DNA of 64,000 bases from Muribaculaceae bacterium (GCA_017557625.1 JAFYYG010000058.1:19297-83296); one strand, 5' to 3'; positions 50,990 through 60,514 are shown, counted from the first letter of the stretch. The notes: generated by a model from the letters alone, not told the origin. Program-made: numbers and translations.

Positions 50990-51388
50990 ATGAAGTATTT
51001 CACTATCAAGGAGCTTACCCGCTCCACTACTGCCCAGCTGCGGGGCATCGACAACACTCCACCGCAGCAAGTGATCAATAATCTCACCGCCCTTGTCGAT
51101 AATGTCCTTGATCTATTGCGCGAGGCGTGGGGCGCTCCCATCCATGTGAACAGCGGCTACCGCTGCCCGGCTCTCAACAAGGCGGTGGGCGGTGTGCCGG
51201 CAAGTCAGCATCTGCTTGGCGAGGCTGCCGACATCACCGCTGGCTCAAAGACCAAGAATCAACGCCTCTATGTCCTGCTCCACCAGCTCAATTTGCCCGT
51301 TGACCAAGCCATCAACGAGCATGACTTCAGCTGGATTCATGTGAGCTATGGTCCCCGTCACCGCCGCCACTATTTTGCAATAAGATAA
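50990..51388 (+). CDS. M15-family peptidase, phage endolysin-like
   Basis: This 132-residue protein has the D-alanyl-D-alanine carboxypeptidase fold of family M15. Zinc-binding residues are seen in ASQHLLGEAADI (His and Asp) and WIHVSYG (His), and SGYRCPALNKAVGG is typical. Phage endolysins and structural lytic proteins of Bacteroides phages have this length and layout. It has no signal peptide. It is followed by a portal-like gene after 52 bp, so it is probably from a prophage rather than a cell-wall gene of the host. Confidence 0.88.
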   Translation: MKYFTIKELTRSTTAQLRGIDNTPPQQVINNLTALVDNVLDLLREAWGAPIHVNSGYRCPALNKAVGGVPASQHLLGEAADITAGSKTKNQRLYVLLHQLNLPVDQAINEHDFSWIHVSYGPRHRRHYFAIR

Positions 51389-51440
51389 GCTCGAGTGTTC
51401 GATTGCTCGAGTATTCGAATGCTCTATTAAAAAACAAATT

Positions 51441-52838
51441 ATGAACACAATCAATACCAATCAAGAAATTCTGCACAATGCCTACATGGCGTGGTGTCAG
51501 GGCAGCCAGCTACGTAGCAGGCGGCTGCGTAACAAGCGTTTCACATACGGTGACCAGTGGAGTGACACGTTCACCACCGTTGAGGGGGCCACACGTTCAG
51601 AATATGAGGTGTATCTCGAAGGCGGCACGCGGCCCGTGACTAACAACCTCATCCGCCAGATGGTGAAGACCATCGTGGGACGCTACCGCTCGGAGTTTAT
51701 CGACAGTCAACATGCCGATGACAAAAACGTGGAGAACGTGCATAAGCTCAACCAGCTTGATGAGCTCGACAGCCGCGCTCTCGAGGAGTTCCTTATCTCG
51801 GGCACCACGGTGCAGCGCATCGACATCGTCAATGACCTATGGCAGCAACAGGTGGCGGTGAGCAATGTGAATATCAACAACTTTTTTGTCAACCAGTTTA
51901 ACGACCCGTTGGGACGCGACTGCGACATGGTGGGGCAGCTCCACGACTTAACAATTGCGCAGCTCCTTAAAAGGGTTGCTAACGGTTCTCGCAGCAAGGC
52001 CGGCTGGGTACGGCGGCTTTACAGCAACGACTGCCGTGGGCGCACCCTTGACTTTGCCCACGCTGTTGGTGCCGACTCACATCAGGGTGCGTCGTTCTGG
52101 ATGTCGAGCGATGCAGGCAAATGCCGTGCTATAGAAGTGTGGACGCGTGAGAGCCGTGAGGTGACGCTGTGCCACGACAAGGCCACGGCGCAGGTGTGGC
52201 TCCTGCCTCCAAACGCCAAAGTGAAAAACACCGAAAACCTTAGTACTCACTGGGACATCGTCACCGTGTGGCGCTGTCGTTGGTTCTCGCCCATGGGCGA
52301 CCTGCTCGCCGAGTGGGACTCTCCCTGGGCTCACGGGTCGCATCCCTTTGTGGTGAAGTTCTATCCGCTCACCGATGGTGAAGTTCATTCCTTTGTCGAA
52401 GACATTATCGACCAGCAAAAGTCGGTGAACCAGATTATTACCCTTATAAACAACATTATGATGGCGAGTGCAAAAGGCGTGCTGGTGTTCCCCGAGACAG
52501 CGCTCCCCGACGGGTTCACCTGGGAAGACATCAGGAATGTGTGGCGTAACTGCAACGGCATCTTGCCCTATAACCCTAACTACGGCGACAACAAGCCCGA
52601 GCAGATATCGGTGAACAATACCAACATAGGCGCCTACGAGATGGTGAAGTTGCAGATGCAGCTGCTTGAGGAGATTTCGGGAGTGACGGGAGCACTGCAA
52701 GGCAAGACTACGGTGACAGGCAACAGCGCCACGCTTTACCAGAACGAGACCGCCAATGCCGTGATAGCCCTGAGCGACATTTTCGGCACTTTCACCAACT
52801 GGCGGCAAAACCGCGACAGAAAAATCGCTGGGCTGTGA
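51441..52838 (+). CDS. Phage portal-like protein
   Basis: This 465-residue protein looks like a phage portal protein of the P22-like type. The N-terminal part has RRLRNKRFTYGDQWSD and a TNNLIRQMVKTIVGRYRSE segment. A middle part has VVKFYPLTDGEVHSFVEDIID. A long helix region follows (DQQKSVNQIITLINNIMMAS, then ALQGKTTVTGN). The end NWRQNRDRKIAGL may be truncated compared with full-length portals. Portals form the dodecameric DNA gate of the capsid, but no terminase, capsid or tail gene is nearby. So this pair with M15 is a remnant or a domesticated module. Confidence 0.75.
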   Translation: MNTINTNQEILHNAYMAWCQGSQLRSRRLRNKRFTYGDQWSDTFTTVEGATRSEYEVYLEGGTRPVTNNLIRQMVKTIVGRYRSEFIDSQHADDKNVENVHKLNQLDELDSRALEEFLISGTTVQRIDIVNDLWQQQVAVSNVNINNFFVNQFNDPLGRDCDMVGQLHDLTIAQLLKRVANGSRSKAGWVRRLYSNDCRGRTLDFAHAVGADSHQGASFWMSSDAGKCRAIEVWTRESREVTLCHDKATAQVWLLPPNAKVKNTENLSTHWDIVTVWRCRWFSPMGDLLAEWDSPWAHGSHPFVVKFYPLTDGEVHSFVEDIIDQQKSVNQIITLINNIMMASAKGVLVFPETALPDGFTWEDIRNVWRNCNGILPYNPNYGDNKPEQISVNNTNIGAYEMVKLQMQLLEEISGVTGALQGKTTVTGNSATLYQNETANAVIALSDIFGTFTNWRQNRDRKIAGL

Positions 52839-52918
52839 TTTTAGGTGAGAGGTGAGAGAGAAGACCCCGATTCTCGTTTCTCGATCCCCAATCCCCGATC
52901 CCCGATTTTTTTAAAAAA

Positions 52919-52950
52919 TTTGCTGAATTCGGAAAAAAACGTTACTTTTG
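52919..52950 (+). promoter_or_regulatory. Promoter of the DUF805 gene
   Basis: TTTG (52919-52922), 20 bases, then TACTTTTG (52943-52950) match the Bacteroidetes consensus. The ATG is 43 bases after the -7 box. Confidence 0.65.
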
Positions 52951-52993
52951 TGCAATTGTTTTTATGAATAATCATTAACAACCTTCATTCACT

Positions 52994-54385
52994 ATGTCAA
53001 AATATTTTATCGCCAATGGCGAGCAGAGCAAAGGTCCCTTTGCACTAAACGAGTTATTAAACAATGGGTTGACCCCCGATGCGCAGATTGTGGCCGAGGG
53101 TCAGAATAATTGGATAAAGGCTGCCGATGTGCCCGAAGTAGCAGCATTGTTTACTTCCAACCAGACATCTCAGGCACCCATGCCACCACAACCACCTCAG
53201 CAACATCAAGTATCTGACCCCCCTCAAGCGCCACAACCGGCAGCAGGCGCTGCGGTAGTCGTGGAAGCGAAACCGGTGTATGAAGCCAGTCCCATAACAG
53301 AATTCTTTGAAGCCATTAGGACCTGTTTTGCCAATTATGCCAATTTCAAAGGTCGTGCCCGCCGCAGCGAGTTTTGGTGGTTTGTGCTTTTTGTAATAAC
53401 ATTATCTTCATTGACTGTGGGACTAGGATTCTTGGTAGTTGCTGTGCCTCTAGCTGCTGTCTCGGTGCGTCGTCTTCACGACATCACCCAAAATCTCACT
53501 GTCAAGAAGAATCTAGTCCTAAACAAAGGCATAAACATCAATCTCAGTCAGTTCTTCAACTATAGTGGGTGGAGTGTTGCATTTCATTTCTTGTTTTTTG
53601 TGGTAGTGCTTGTGTTGTTCTATTTATTCTATGTGTTCTATGACCACTCATTCACAGAACAAAAAGTATTTACAACATTAGCTTATTTACTGTTCTTCGC
53701 CACTCTCATTATGGTTGCTCTCTACTGCATCGACAGCGACAAGAAGGACAATGTTCATGGTTATTCGCCCAAGTATTTCCTCGCTACTGACGAGATGGCC
53801 GATATCGCTGGTCGACCCATGATGGGATTTGTCACATCGATAGTCACTTGCTACAAGAAATACTTCAACTACCGAGATCGCGCACGCCGTAGCGAGCTAT
53901 GGTGGTTTGTGCTTTTATCGGTTATTGTGTCATTTATATTATTCAGTATTAGACCCTACTATATTTACATTGCAGGATTGCCTTTCCATTTTAAGACAAT
54001 ATATTTTACTATAAATCAAGTGTTATTCTTATTTATAGTATTATTGCCTTTATTGGCGGCAGTATGTCGACGCCTTCATGACACCAACCATAGCGGCACG
54101 TGGACTGGGGTTTTCATTATGTTCCTCTTATTGGCAAGATTTGTTAATTTGATGTACACCAATGTTCTTGAAATGAAGTTCTCGACATGGAGTAATGCTA
54201 TATCCTACATCTATAAGCTGAAAGGACGAATCGTTATTATGGAGCTTTATGGCTGGGGATTTCTTATAACGGCAATAGCCTTCTTTGTGGCTATCACAGT
54301 GATGTGCTGTCTTGATGGTGATAAGGTGCCTAACGAATATGAGGAATCGCCAAAGTATGGTCCAGAGGAGGAAGAACTGGAGTAA
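52994..54385 (+). CDS. GYF-like domain protein with two DUF805 modules
   Basis: This 463-residue protein starts with a GYF_2-like domain (YFIANGEQSKGPFALNELLN, then NNWIKAADVPEV). A Pro/Gln-rich linker follows, then two DUF805 membrane modules. Each module begins with a matching motif: FKGRARRSEFWWFVLF near residue 117 and YRDRARRSELWWFVLL near residue 295. DUF805 modules have about four membrane spans. Tandem duplication inside one gene is clear from the repeated motif and the repeated RRLHDT/RRLHDI segment. Function of DUF805 is unknown to me. A terminator follows at 54433. Confidence 0.85.
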   Translation: MSKYFIANGEQSKGPFALNELLNNGLTPDAQIVAEGQNNWIKAADVPEVAALFTSNQTSQAPMPPQPPQQHQVSDPPQAPQPAAGAAVVVEAKPVYEASPITEFFEAIRTCFANYANFKGRARRSEFWWFVLFVITLSSLTVGLGFLVVAVPLAAVSVRRLHDITQNLTVKKNLVLNKGININLSQFFNYSGWSVAFHFLFFVVVLVLFYLFYVFYDHSFTEQKVFTTLAYLLFFATLIMVALYCIDSDKKDNVHGYSPKYFLATDEMADIAGRPMMGFVTSIVTCYKKYFNYRDRARRSELWWFVLLSVIVSFILFSIRPYYIYIAGLPFHFKTIYFTINQVLFLFIVLLPLLAAVCRRLHDTNHSGTWTGVFIMFLLLARFVNLMYTNVLEMKFSTWSNAISYIYKLKGRIVIMELYGWGFLITAIAFFVAITVMCCLDGDKVPNEYEESPKYGPEEEELE

Positions 54386-54432
54386 AATATACTCAAATTA
54401 CTACTTATAAGGTTGTTAATTTTAATATGTGG

Positions 54433-54465
54433 GGGTGTGCCAAATTATGGACACACCCTTTTCTT
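54433..54465 (+). terminator. Terminator after the DUF805 gene
   Basis: GGGTGTG (54433-54439) and CACACCC (54452-54458) pair, with an inner CC/GG extension, followed by TTTTCTTGTTTT. Confidence 0.75.
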
Positions 54466-54545
54466 GTTTTCGTTTTTTGTTTTTACGTTTTCTAGTGTTT
54501 TTTTGCTTGTGTTGTATTGCACTTATTGCGATAAGGGTGAAAACA

Positions 54546-54572
54546 AATCCCCACCGAGCCCTGATGGGGATT
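54546..54572 (-). terminator. Terminator after the DUF4294 gene
   Basis: AATCCCCA (54546-54553) and TGGGGATT (54565-54572) form an 8-bp stem. On the reverse strand TGTTTTC follows. It lies 40 bp after the stop of the DUF4294 gene. Confidence 0.65.
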
Positions 54573-54611
54573 CTTATTGTTTTGTCAGTCTATTTTTAGG
54601 GTTTAGGGAAG

Positions 54612-55247
54612 TCACAATATTCCCTGTTCAATTCTGACGCAAATTCTCTCGAGCATGGCATCTTTTTTGTTACTTTTTGGCGAGAATCCTTCGCGCATGT
54701 TCACGCCGAAGAAGCGCCCAAAAGTCTGCCAGAATCCTGCCCTGAAGGTACCCATAAATGCCTTGATAATGTAATAGCTCTTCTGGTTTGTCTCTCGATT
54801 CACGAGTTTTATCAATGTCTTTCCCTGGTTCTTGGAGAGCTTTTTCATTTCAGGTTTATATTGGTTAAAGACTTCCTTCTCAAAGCGTTTCAGGTAATCC
54901 TCTTTCTCCTTTTGCGTGGGGAACGTCTCAATGTATTCGTAGGTCTCCTGCAAGGTACGGTTGATAAGTTTGGCATAGGGCAGTGTCCTTCTCACATCTC
55001 TCACCGTCCTCCAGTATATTTCTTCTTCATCTTTGTTTTTAAATTGCTCCTCGGGATATACTATGATGTTGTTCATGATTGCCTTATAGATGGTATCACC
55101 CTTTTCGTCAATCACATAACCCCATTTAGCGACAGCGTGCTTGAGTACTGACGGAAGCGCAACCTCTCCTCCGTCCTGCGCCCGAGCGACATTGGCAATA
55201 GGTGCAAGAAGCAAGCACAACATCAATATCTTAATGGATTTCCTCAT
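54612..55247 (-). CDS. DUF4294 exported protein
   Basis: I start at MRKSIKILMLCLLL, giving 211 residues; the earlier in-frame start at 55292 lies upstream of the promoter box at 55279-55286. A signal peptide ends near NVARAQ. The body matches DUF4294 as I remember it, with VRDVRRTLPYAKLINRTLQETYEYIETFP and LIKLVNRETNQKSYYIIKAFMGTFRAGFWQ. It is a periplasmic protein common in Bacteroidetes with no known activity. Confidence 0.85.
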   Translation of the reverse strand: MRKSIKILMLCLLLAPIANVARAQDGGEVALPSVLKHAVAKWGYVIDEKGDTIYKAIMNNIIVYPEEQFKNKDEEEIYWRTVRDVRRTLPYAKLINRTLQETYEYIETFPTQKEKEDYLKRFEKEVFNQYKPEMKKLSKNQGKTLIKLVNRETNQKSYYIIKAFMGTFRAGFWQTFGRFFGVNMREGFSPKSNKKDAMLERICVRIEQGIL

Positions 55248-55278
55248 AGAGAACTGTAGTCCACATAATTTTGGACTG

Positions 55279-55286
55279 CAAATGTA
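55279..55286 (-). promoter_or_regulatory. -7 box of the DUF4294 gene
   Basis: The reverse strand reads TACATTTG followed by CAG, 32 bp before the start, matching TAnnTTTG. Confidence 0.5.
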
Positions 55287-55401
55287 AAACAAAGATTAAT
55301 ATCTGCAAGAAAAATAATGTTTAAAAATTGATAAAAGTTGAGAGTGGAGAGTATAGAGTAGAGCATTGAGAGTGAAGCGTCTTTTATTCCATTCCCTCTG
55401 T

Positions 55402-56601
55402 TTAAAACTTCAGCAGTCTTGCCAGGCCTAAATAGCTGATGTTGATGCCAATGTGCATGCCGCTCACGGTGGGGTCGCATTTATTGAACTTGCTGTGTGC
55501 CACCCAGGGGGTGATGCGCAGCGATGAGGTCCACCGCTCTCGATGTGTGGCTCCAGTGAGCGATGTGTTGGTGACACCGCTGTTGAGGTTGATGTCAAAG
55601 TCGATGGATGCTATGAAGCTGAAGTTGTGCAGGCTGCGTTTTTCCACGTTGGTTATGCTGCGCACGTCGCGGCCCTCGTCATCCTTGTCCCAGCTGTAGT
55701 TGGCGACATCCCAGTTGTAGCGGTTGTAGAAACCTCCCACGTTTGGCGTAATGCTCAGTCGGCCCGCATTGAGCACAGTATATCCCAGTTGAACGCTTGC
55801 CATGATGTGGGTGGCGTTGCTTGAGTTGTTACCCTGCAGTGGTCGTCCCTCGCTGTCGGGAGCGATGTTGAAGATGTTGTCGTTGCGGTAAGAAGGCTGA
55901 CCAAACGCCACATCGGCCTTGAGCCTCAGTCGCTTAAAGCCTCCTGTGAGTCCCACATGAAACATGAAGCTGCCGCCAAAGTTGTCGCGAAGCGAGCCGG
56001 TAGGGGAGTCGTAACCCACGCCGGCATACACCCCATAGCAGCCCTGCATGGCTGTGACCTGCGGCACTTGCGGAGTGCCCACGGCGAGCAGCTGACTCTC
56101 GATGTTCTCCTCCCAGCTTGCCACAGCTGCTTCAAGAGATCCGCTCTTGGTCTCCTGGGCAATTTGGCGCATACGCTGGCGGTACAGATCCTGGTAGTAT
56201 TTCAAGCGCTTCTCTACCGTTGCTCCATCAATGCCGTTGTTGATTTCTTCTTGCAAGTTGCGGCGCATGAGTTCGAGCAGGTCAAACTGCAGCTGGTGAT
56301 AGCGCAACCGCTCGGGGGTGCTCTGAGCCGCGCTTGTTTTGGAGGCATTACGGTGCATCATGGCGCGAGCCTCGAGTCGAACGCTGGCACTGCTTCCTAT
56401 CCCATTCTGGATGGGCGTGGCGTTAAGCTCCACCTCAAGCTGCGATGCCTCGCTCGAAGTAGGGGGCAGCATTTGATGGAAGTCGCTCCAGGTGAGCGGT
56501 CCGTCGCTCCACAGCTTAATGTCATTTTTGTCATTAGCAACAGCGGGCAGCGCACATATTGCCGCTGCCAGCAGCAGTATCAGTTGAAATCTTTTTATCA
56601 T
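55402..56601 (-). CDS. Exported protein with C-terminal beta-barrel-like domain
   Basis: This 399-residue protein has a signal peptide (MIKRFQLILLLAAAICALPAVA). The first half is helical with many charged residues (LRYHQLQFDLLELMRRNLQEE). The second half, from about residue 190, alternates aromatic and polar residues in strands (YGVYAGVGYDSPTG, MFHVGLTGGFKRLRLKADVAFG), which suggests a small outer-membrane barrel. It ends in a hydrophobic residue, Phe, as outer-membrane proteins often do. The family is not recognised. Low-complexity GAGAGTGG words separate it from the DUF4294 gene. Confidence 0.78.
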   Translation of the reverse strand: MIKRFQLILLLAAAICALPAVANDKNDIKLWSDGPLTWSDFHQMLPPTSSEASQLEVELNATPIQNGIGSSASVRLEARAMMHRNASKTSAAQSTPERLRYHQLQFDLLELMRRNLQEEINNGIDGATVEKRLKYYQDLYRQRMRQIAQETKSGSLEAAVASWEENIESQLLAVGTPQVPQVTAMQGCYGVYAGVGYDSPTGSLRDNFGGSFMFHVGLTGGFKRLRLKADVAFGQPSYRNDNIFNIAPDSEGRPLQGNNSSNATHIMASVQLGYTVLNAGRLSITPNVGGFYNRYNWDVANYSWDKDDEGRDVRSITNVEKRSLHNFSFIASIDFDINLNSGVTNTSLTGATHRERWTSSLRITPWVAHSKFNKCDPTVSGMHIGINISYLGLARLLKF

Positions 56602-56905
56602 AGCATGTATCGTTTATGATAAAAACGAAAACTCCCACAATATTATTATAATTCACCAAAACAACCGTGAGAATGCAGAAAAGATGGATGTATGCAAAGA
56701 AATAGCACTCAAAATCTTTATTTTTCTTAATTTTTATAAATTATAAATTAATCAGCAAAAAAGAACCGACCCTTTTTGCCGATTTTTTGATGTCGTTTGT
56801 TTTTATTTTGATTTTTTGAGGAAGGGGGGAGTTCTTGTGAAAAAGCGAATTGCCACAAAGCTGTGACAACTCGCTTACGCTTAGAATTAACTTATGATGT
56901 CTGTT
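56602..56905. other. AT-rich intergenic region
   Basis: These 304 bases between the exported barrel-like gene and the large outer-membrane protein gene are AT rich, with runs of A and T. The block near 56860-56885 (TGTGACAACTCGCTTACGC) can pair partly with AAGCGAATTGCCACA near 56843-56857, giving a weak terminator-like hairpin after the outer-membrane gene. No ORF or clear promoter is seen. Confidence 0.4.
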
Positions 56906-59905
56906 TTAGAATGGTGGGCGTCCGCCGCCGAATCCGCCTGGAGGTGGTCCACTGGGTGGGCGGCCGCCTGCACCGGGAGGAGGCCCGCCGGGTCCGCGGA
57001 ACTGGTTGTTCTTATCCTCAGGTTCCTGGCCTTTGGTGAAGGTCGAGAAGCGATAGGTGAACGTGAGCATTCCGTAGCGTCCCAGTGAGTTGTAGATAGC
57101 ATCCTGTATGTAGCTTGCCGTCTGAGTGCGGCTGATGTTCTTCTGCTGTCCGAGAATGTCGTAAACCGAGATTTGAACCGATGCCTCCTTGTTCTTGAGG
57201 AACTGGTAGGCGATAGAGCCGTTCCAAATCCATTGACTTGTGTTGTAGCCCGCGCTGTAACCCGTTGAGGTGCTAAAGTTGAGGTCGGTGCTGATCACCA
57301 GTCCGAAAGGTGCCGAATAGGTGCCGTTGAACATTGCTCCCCAAGTGTGCACATTGCGGTTGCGGCTGGTCTGCATGGAGTTGTGTGTGAGCTGGTAGCC
57401 GTAGCGTGGACGCAGCTCAAGATCAAACAATGCCGTGCGGTAAGCAAGACCTGGCGCGATGTTCAGGTTAAAACCAGTGCTTGAGTTAAGTTGATTGTCG
57501 GTGTAGCCCTTGTCATGTGATAGGCGTGCAAAGATGTTGCTGGTGAAGTACCATGCCTTGCTTGCGCTGAATGGGAAGCTCACCATGTTCATCGCCATAG
57601 CGTCCCACACACCGTTGATGTTGGTGTAGGTGGTAGTTTGTCCACCAGTGGTTGGGTCGTTGATGATGGTGCTGATGATGCTGTTTTGCTGCACGTTGAC
57701 ATTCATCATCGCCATGAGGCTGCGTTGGTTATCCTGATTGAAGTCGCTGAATCGCAGGTTGATGCGGTGGTTGAAGGTGGGCTTCAAATCGGGGTTACCA
57801 ATAACGATGTTCAAAGGGTTGCTCTCATCGGCTACAGGCTGCAACTGAGCTATGCTTGGCTGGCTGCTGCGCAGGCGGTAGTCAAACGCAAGGTTACGTG
57901 TCTTAGTGAACTTGTATCGAATGCGTGCAAACGGAGCCACACTCCATGCCCATCGCGCAGGTATGTTGCGCGCGCTGTTGATGAGGTCGGTGCTCTTCGA
58001 CATCGCCGAGTTTACCGAGAATCCCACATTGAGGTTCATAGCCTTGGTAACCTTTTGGTAGCCAATCTGGAAGTCTTGGTTGAAGAACTGGTTGCGGAAG
58101 TCGTTGCTGAGGTTCTCGTTGAAGACGCGGTCGAGCTCATCGCCCAGCTCCACGTCGATAATCTCACTTAGCAGAGCACCGTCTTGCAGTGCGTAGGCAC
58201 CGTAGGTGTTGTTAATCATCGCACGCATGGTTGGGTTGAGCACTATGCCCATCATAATGTCGTTGCGGGTAACCTGTGGCACGGGCATAATCTCGTTGCC
58301 ATAACGTGTGATGTCATACACGCTCTTGTTGGCCTTTGTCACATTGTAGTTGGCGCTATAAGATAATGTGAGGAACTGCGCTTTTTTCACGTCGCCCAGC
58401 GGCTCGGTCCAGCTCAGACGTCCGTTTATCCTGTTGGTCTTGCGCAGGTTATCATACACCTGGTCGATGGTCTCTTCCTCGTCCTTGAGGTAGTAGTTGT
58501 TGAGGGTATAGGTGTTGCCGTCCTCGTCGATGTTGCTGTAGTTGTAGTTCACAAAGAGGCTGTAGCTTCGGCCCGGGTGCGACTTGAACTTGTGGTTGTA
58601 GATGAAACGTCCTCCAAACTCATAGCTCTTGCCGTGGTTGTCGTAGTAGCTGAGACTGCGGTTGACTGGTGTGCGCATGGCGTCGCCGGCACGTGTCATC
58701 GAGGTGTCGCTGCTCTCGCTGTGAGAGAAGTTGAGCGACAGATAGGGACGGAAGTCGATGGTGTTGCACGAGTCAATCTCCCACTTGAGGCGGAAGTTTC
58801 CACGAATGTTGTGAGTCTTGTCGAGTGCCATCGAGAATGCGTCGCGGTAGCTGGTGGAGTCGTTGAAGATGTTCTGACGGCTTGTGCCGGTGCGGGTGTC
58901 GCGGCTGGTGTGAGAGTAGGTCACATCACCGCCGATGCGCAGGTGCTCGTCTTCCTGAGAGCCCACGTTGAAGTTCAAACCCAGCATTTGCGAGGTAGTG
59001 ATGCCTCGGTCGCCTCCGAAGCGGCGGAAGCGTGAGGCGCCTCCGTCGGTGAATCCCACGTTGTTGGTGTTGTTGGCGTTACCGGTGAAGGTGAACTGGT
59101 TACCGTTGTTGAAGTAGTTGGCGATGACATTGCCCACATATCGATTGTCGGTGCCATAACCGGCTGTCACGGTACCGAACCAGCCGTTGTTCATGCCTTT
59201 CTTCACGGTTAGGTTGATTACCGTCTCGTCCTCGCCGTCGTCCACGCCAGTCAGTCGTGCGAGGTCGCTCTTGCGGTCGATGACCTGCAACTTGTTGATC
59301 ATGTCGGCGGGAATGTTTTTCGACGCCATCGTGGGGTCGTCGCTGAAGAATTCCTTGCCATCAACAAGGATTTTCTTCACCTCCTTGCCGTTGGCGGTGA
59401 TTTTGCCGTCGGCACTCACTTCCACGCCAGGCATACGCTTGAGTAGGTCTTCGACCACGGCGTTGGCCTGCGTCTTGTAGGTATCGGCGTTATACTCGAT
59501 GGTGTCTTCCTTAACGGTGATAGGAGTCTTGACACCCATCACAATGGTCTCTTTGAGCACAACCGTGTTCTGGCTCAGTGAAATCATGCCCATGTTTACG
59601 TCGCGACCGTCGTCACCGATGCTCACACGCTTTACAACGTCATCATAGCCTATGTAGCTGCACTTCAGATAATAGTGACCCGGCTGCACGTTCTCGAGGT
59701 TGAACACACCGTTGAAGTCGGTGACGGTGCTCGTGACATAGGTGCTGTCTTTGGTTGCCTGCAACAGCGCCACGTTGGCCTGCATCAACTCGGTGGTGTC
59801 TTTAGAATCCACCAGTATGCCGTTGATGATGGCAGAGCTGGCGGTCCCGAATCCCAGAGCCGTGACAAGCATAATTAAAATAATGAATTTTGATAGTATT
59901 TTCAT
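56906..59905 (-). CDS. Outer-membrane TonB-receptor-like protein with Gly/Pro-rich tail
   Basis: This 999-residue protein has a signal peptide and a CarboxypepD_reg-like N-terminal domain (ATKDSTYVTSTVTDFNGVF, GHYYLKCSYIGYDD). A plug-like region follows (VVEDLLKRMPGVEVSADGK, VKKILVDGKEFFSDDP), then a long beta-barrel with many aromatic strands. It resembles the outer-membrane beta-barrel family of Bacteroidetes that is related to TonB receptors but usually lacks a SusD partner. The last 35 residues are almost only Gly, Pro, Arg and Phe with PPPG motifs, placed after the final strand, which is unusual for a barrel. Its ligand is unknown. It is divergent from susC. Confidence 0.9.
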   Translation of the reverse strand: MKILSKFIILIMLVTALGFGTASSAIINGILVDSKDTTELMQANVALLQATKDSTYVTSTVTDFNGVFNLENVQPGHYYLKCSYIGYDDVVKRVSIGDDGRDVNMGMISLSQNTVVLKETIVMGVKTPITVKEDTIEYNADTYKTQANAVVEDLLKRMPGVEVSADGKITANGKEVKKILVDGKEFFSDDPTMASKNIPADMINKLQVIDRKSDLARLTGVDDGEDETVINLTVKKGMNNGWFGTVTAGYGTDNRYVGNVIANYFNNGNQFTFTGNANNTNNVGFTDGGASRFRRFGGDRGITTSQMLGLNFNVGSQEDEHLRIGGDVTYSHTSRDTRTGTSRQNIFNDSTSYRDAFSMALDKTHNIRGNFRLKWEIDSCNTIDFRPYLSLNFSHSESSDTSMTRAGDAMRTPVNRSLSYYDNHGKSYEFGGRFIYNHKFKSHPGRSYSLFVNYNYSNIDEDGNTYTLNNYYLKDEEETIDQVYDNLRKTNRINGRLSWTEPLGDVKKAQFLTLSYSANYNVTKANKSVYDITRYGNEIMPVPQVTRNDIMMGIVLNPTMRAMINNTYGAYALQDGALLSEIIDVELGDELDRVFNENLSNDFRNQFFNQDFQIGYQKVTKAMNLNVGFSVNSAMSKSTDLINSARNIPARWAWSVAPFARIRYKFTKTRNLAFDYRLRSSQPSIAQLQPVADESNPLNIVIGNPDLKPTFNHRINLRFSDFNQDNQRSLMAMMNVNVQQNSIISTIINDPTTGGQTTTYTNINGVWDAMAMNMVSFPFSASKAWYFTSNIFARLSHDKGYTDNQLNSSTGFNLNIAPGLAYRTALFDLELRPRYGYQLTHNSMQTSRNRNVHTWGAMFNGTYSAPFGLVISTDLNFSTSTGYSAGYNTSQWIWNGSIAYQFLKNKEASVQISVYDILGQQKNISRTQTASYIQDAIYNSLGRYGMLTFTYRFSTFTKGQEPEDKNNQFRGPGGPPPGAGGRPPSGPPPGGFGGGRPPF

Positions 59906-59936
59906 AATGTGATAGTAGTTGTCAGTTGTCAGTTTT

Positions 59937-59963
59937 GTAGGGACAAGGCCTGCCTTGTCCGCC
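59937..59963. repeat. REP-like palindrome, copy 2
   Basis: GTAG, then GGACAAGGCC/TGCCTTGTCC, then GCC. It matches the element at 20255-20281 in reverse orientation at 25 of 27 positions, the differences being the central bases. Confidence 0.7.
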
Positions 59964-60514
59964 CAGTTATCAGTATCAAAACTGAAAACTCAATTTTCAT
60001 GCTACAAAAGTAGTTTATTTCGTGATACCCACCAAAAATAATATACAAGTACTCATTTTTTATAGATGAAACTTGGGTTATGGGTTTTATTAGTTGTTGG
60101 TTGTTGTTTATCGTTTTAAGGATGAGGTAGGTGTTCATTTGCGGCAAATTTTTCTTAAAAAGGATAGAGGAATATTAACAATCAGCTCACAGGTCATTAT
60201 GATTATAATGTATAGTATGTGATTTTTCATTGTTTCCACAGAATTTTTACCTCAAAAAATATGTTTTACAACATATTTGTTAACTTTTTATTACATTTTT
60301 GCAAAAAAAGTTGTTGAAAACTTGTGTGGAAAGAAAAAAATAACCATATTTGCAATTGTTTTTAGAAAATACGATAATTTTCATTGAGGTTTATCGTAAA
60401 ACGAGTGATATAAAATTATAAATTCTAATCCAAAATGCTTTGAGAGAAAAAGCAAATTAATTGTTTAAAAAACACTTATTTATTATCAATATTATTAACA
60501 AAAAACATGTGCGT
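59964..60514 (+). promoter_or_regulatory. susC upstream region
   Basis: This is about 550 bp of AT-rich DNA between the divergent outer-membrane genes. A -7-like box CATATTTG (60345-60352) lies 162 bp before the chosen susC ATG and would give a long leader, as is common for SusC genes. A sigma/anti-sigma or hybrid-sensor gene, often next to such loci, is not in this window. No ORF here is convincing. Confidence 0.4.

Noticed and set aside
58577-59035. Long rightward frames opposite the large outer-membrane gene, and similar frames opposite mnmG, rimO and ftsY
   Set aside because: They are the complement of strongly coding sequence, have Val/Ala/His-rich composition and no promoter or family resemblance.
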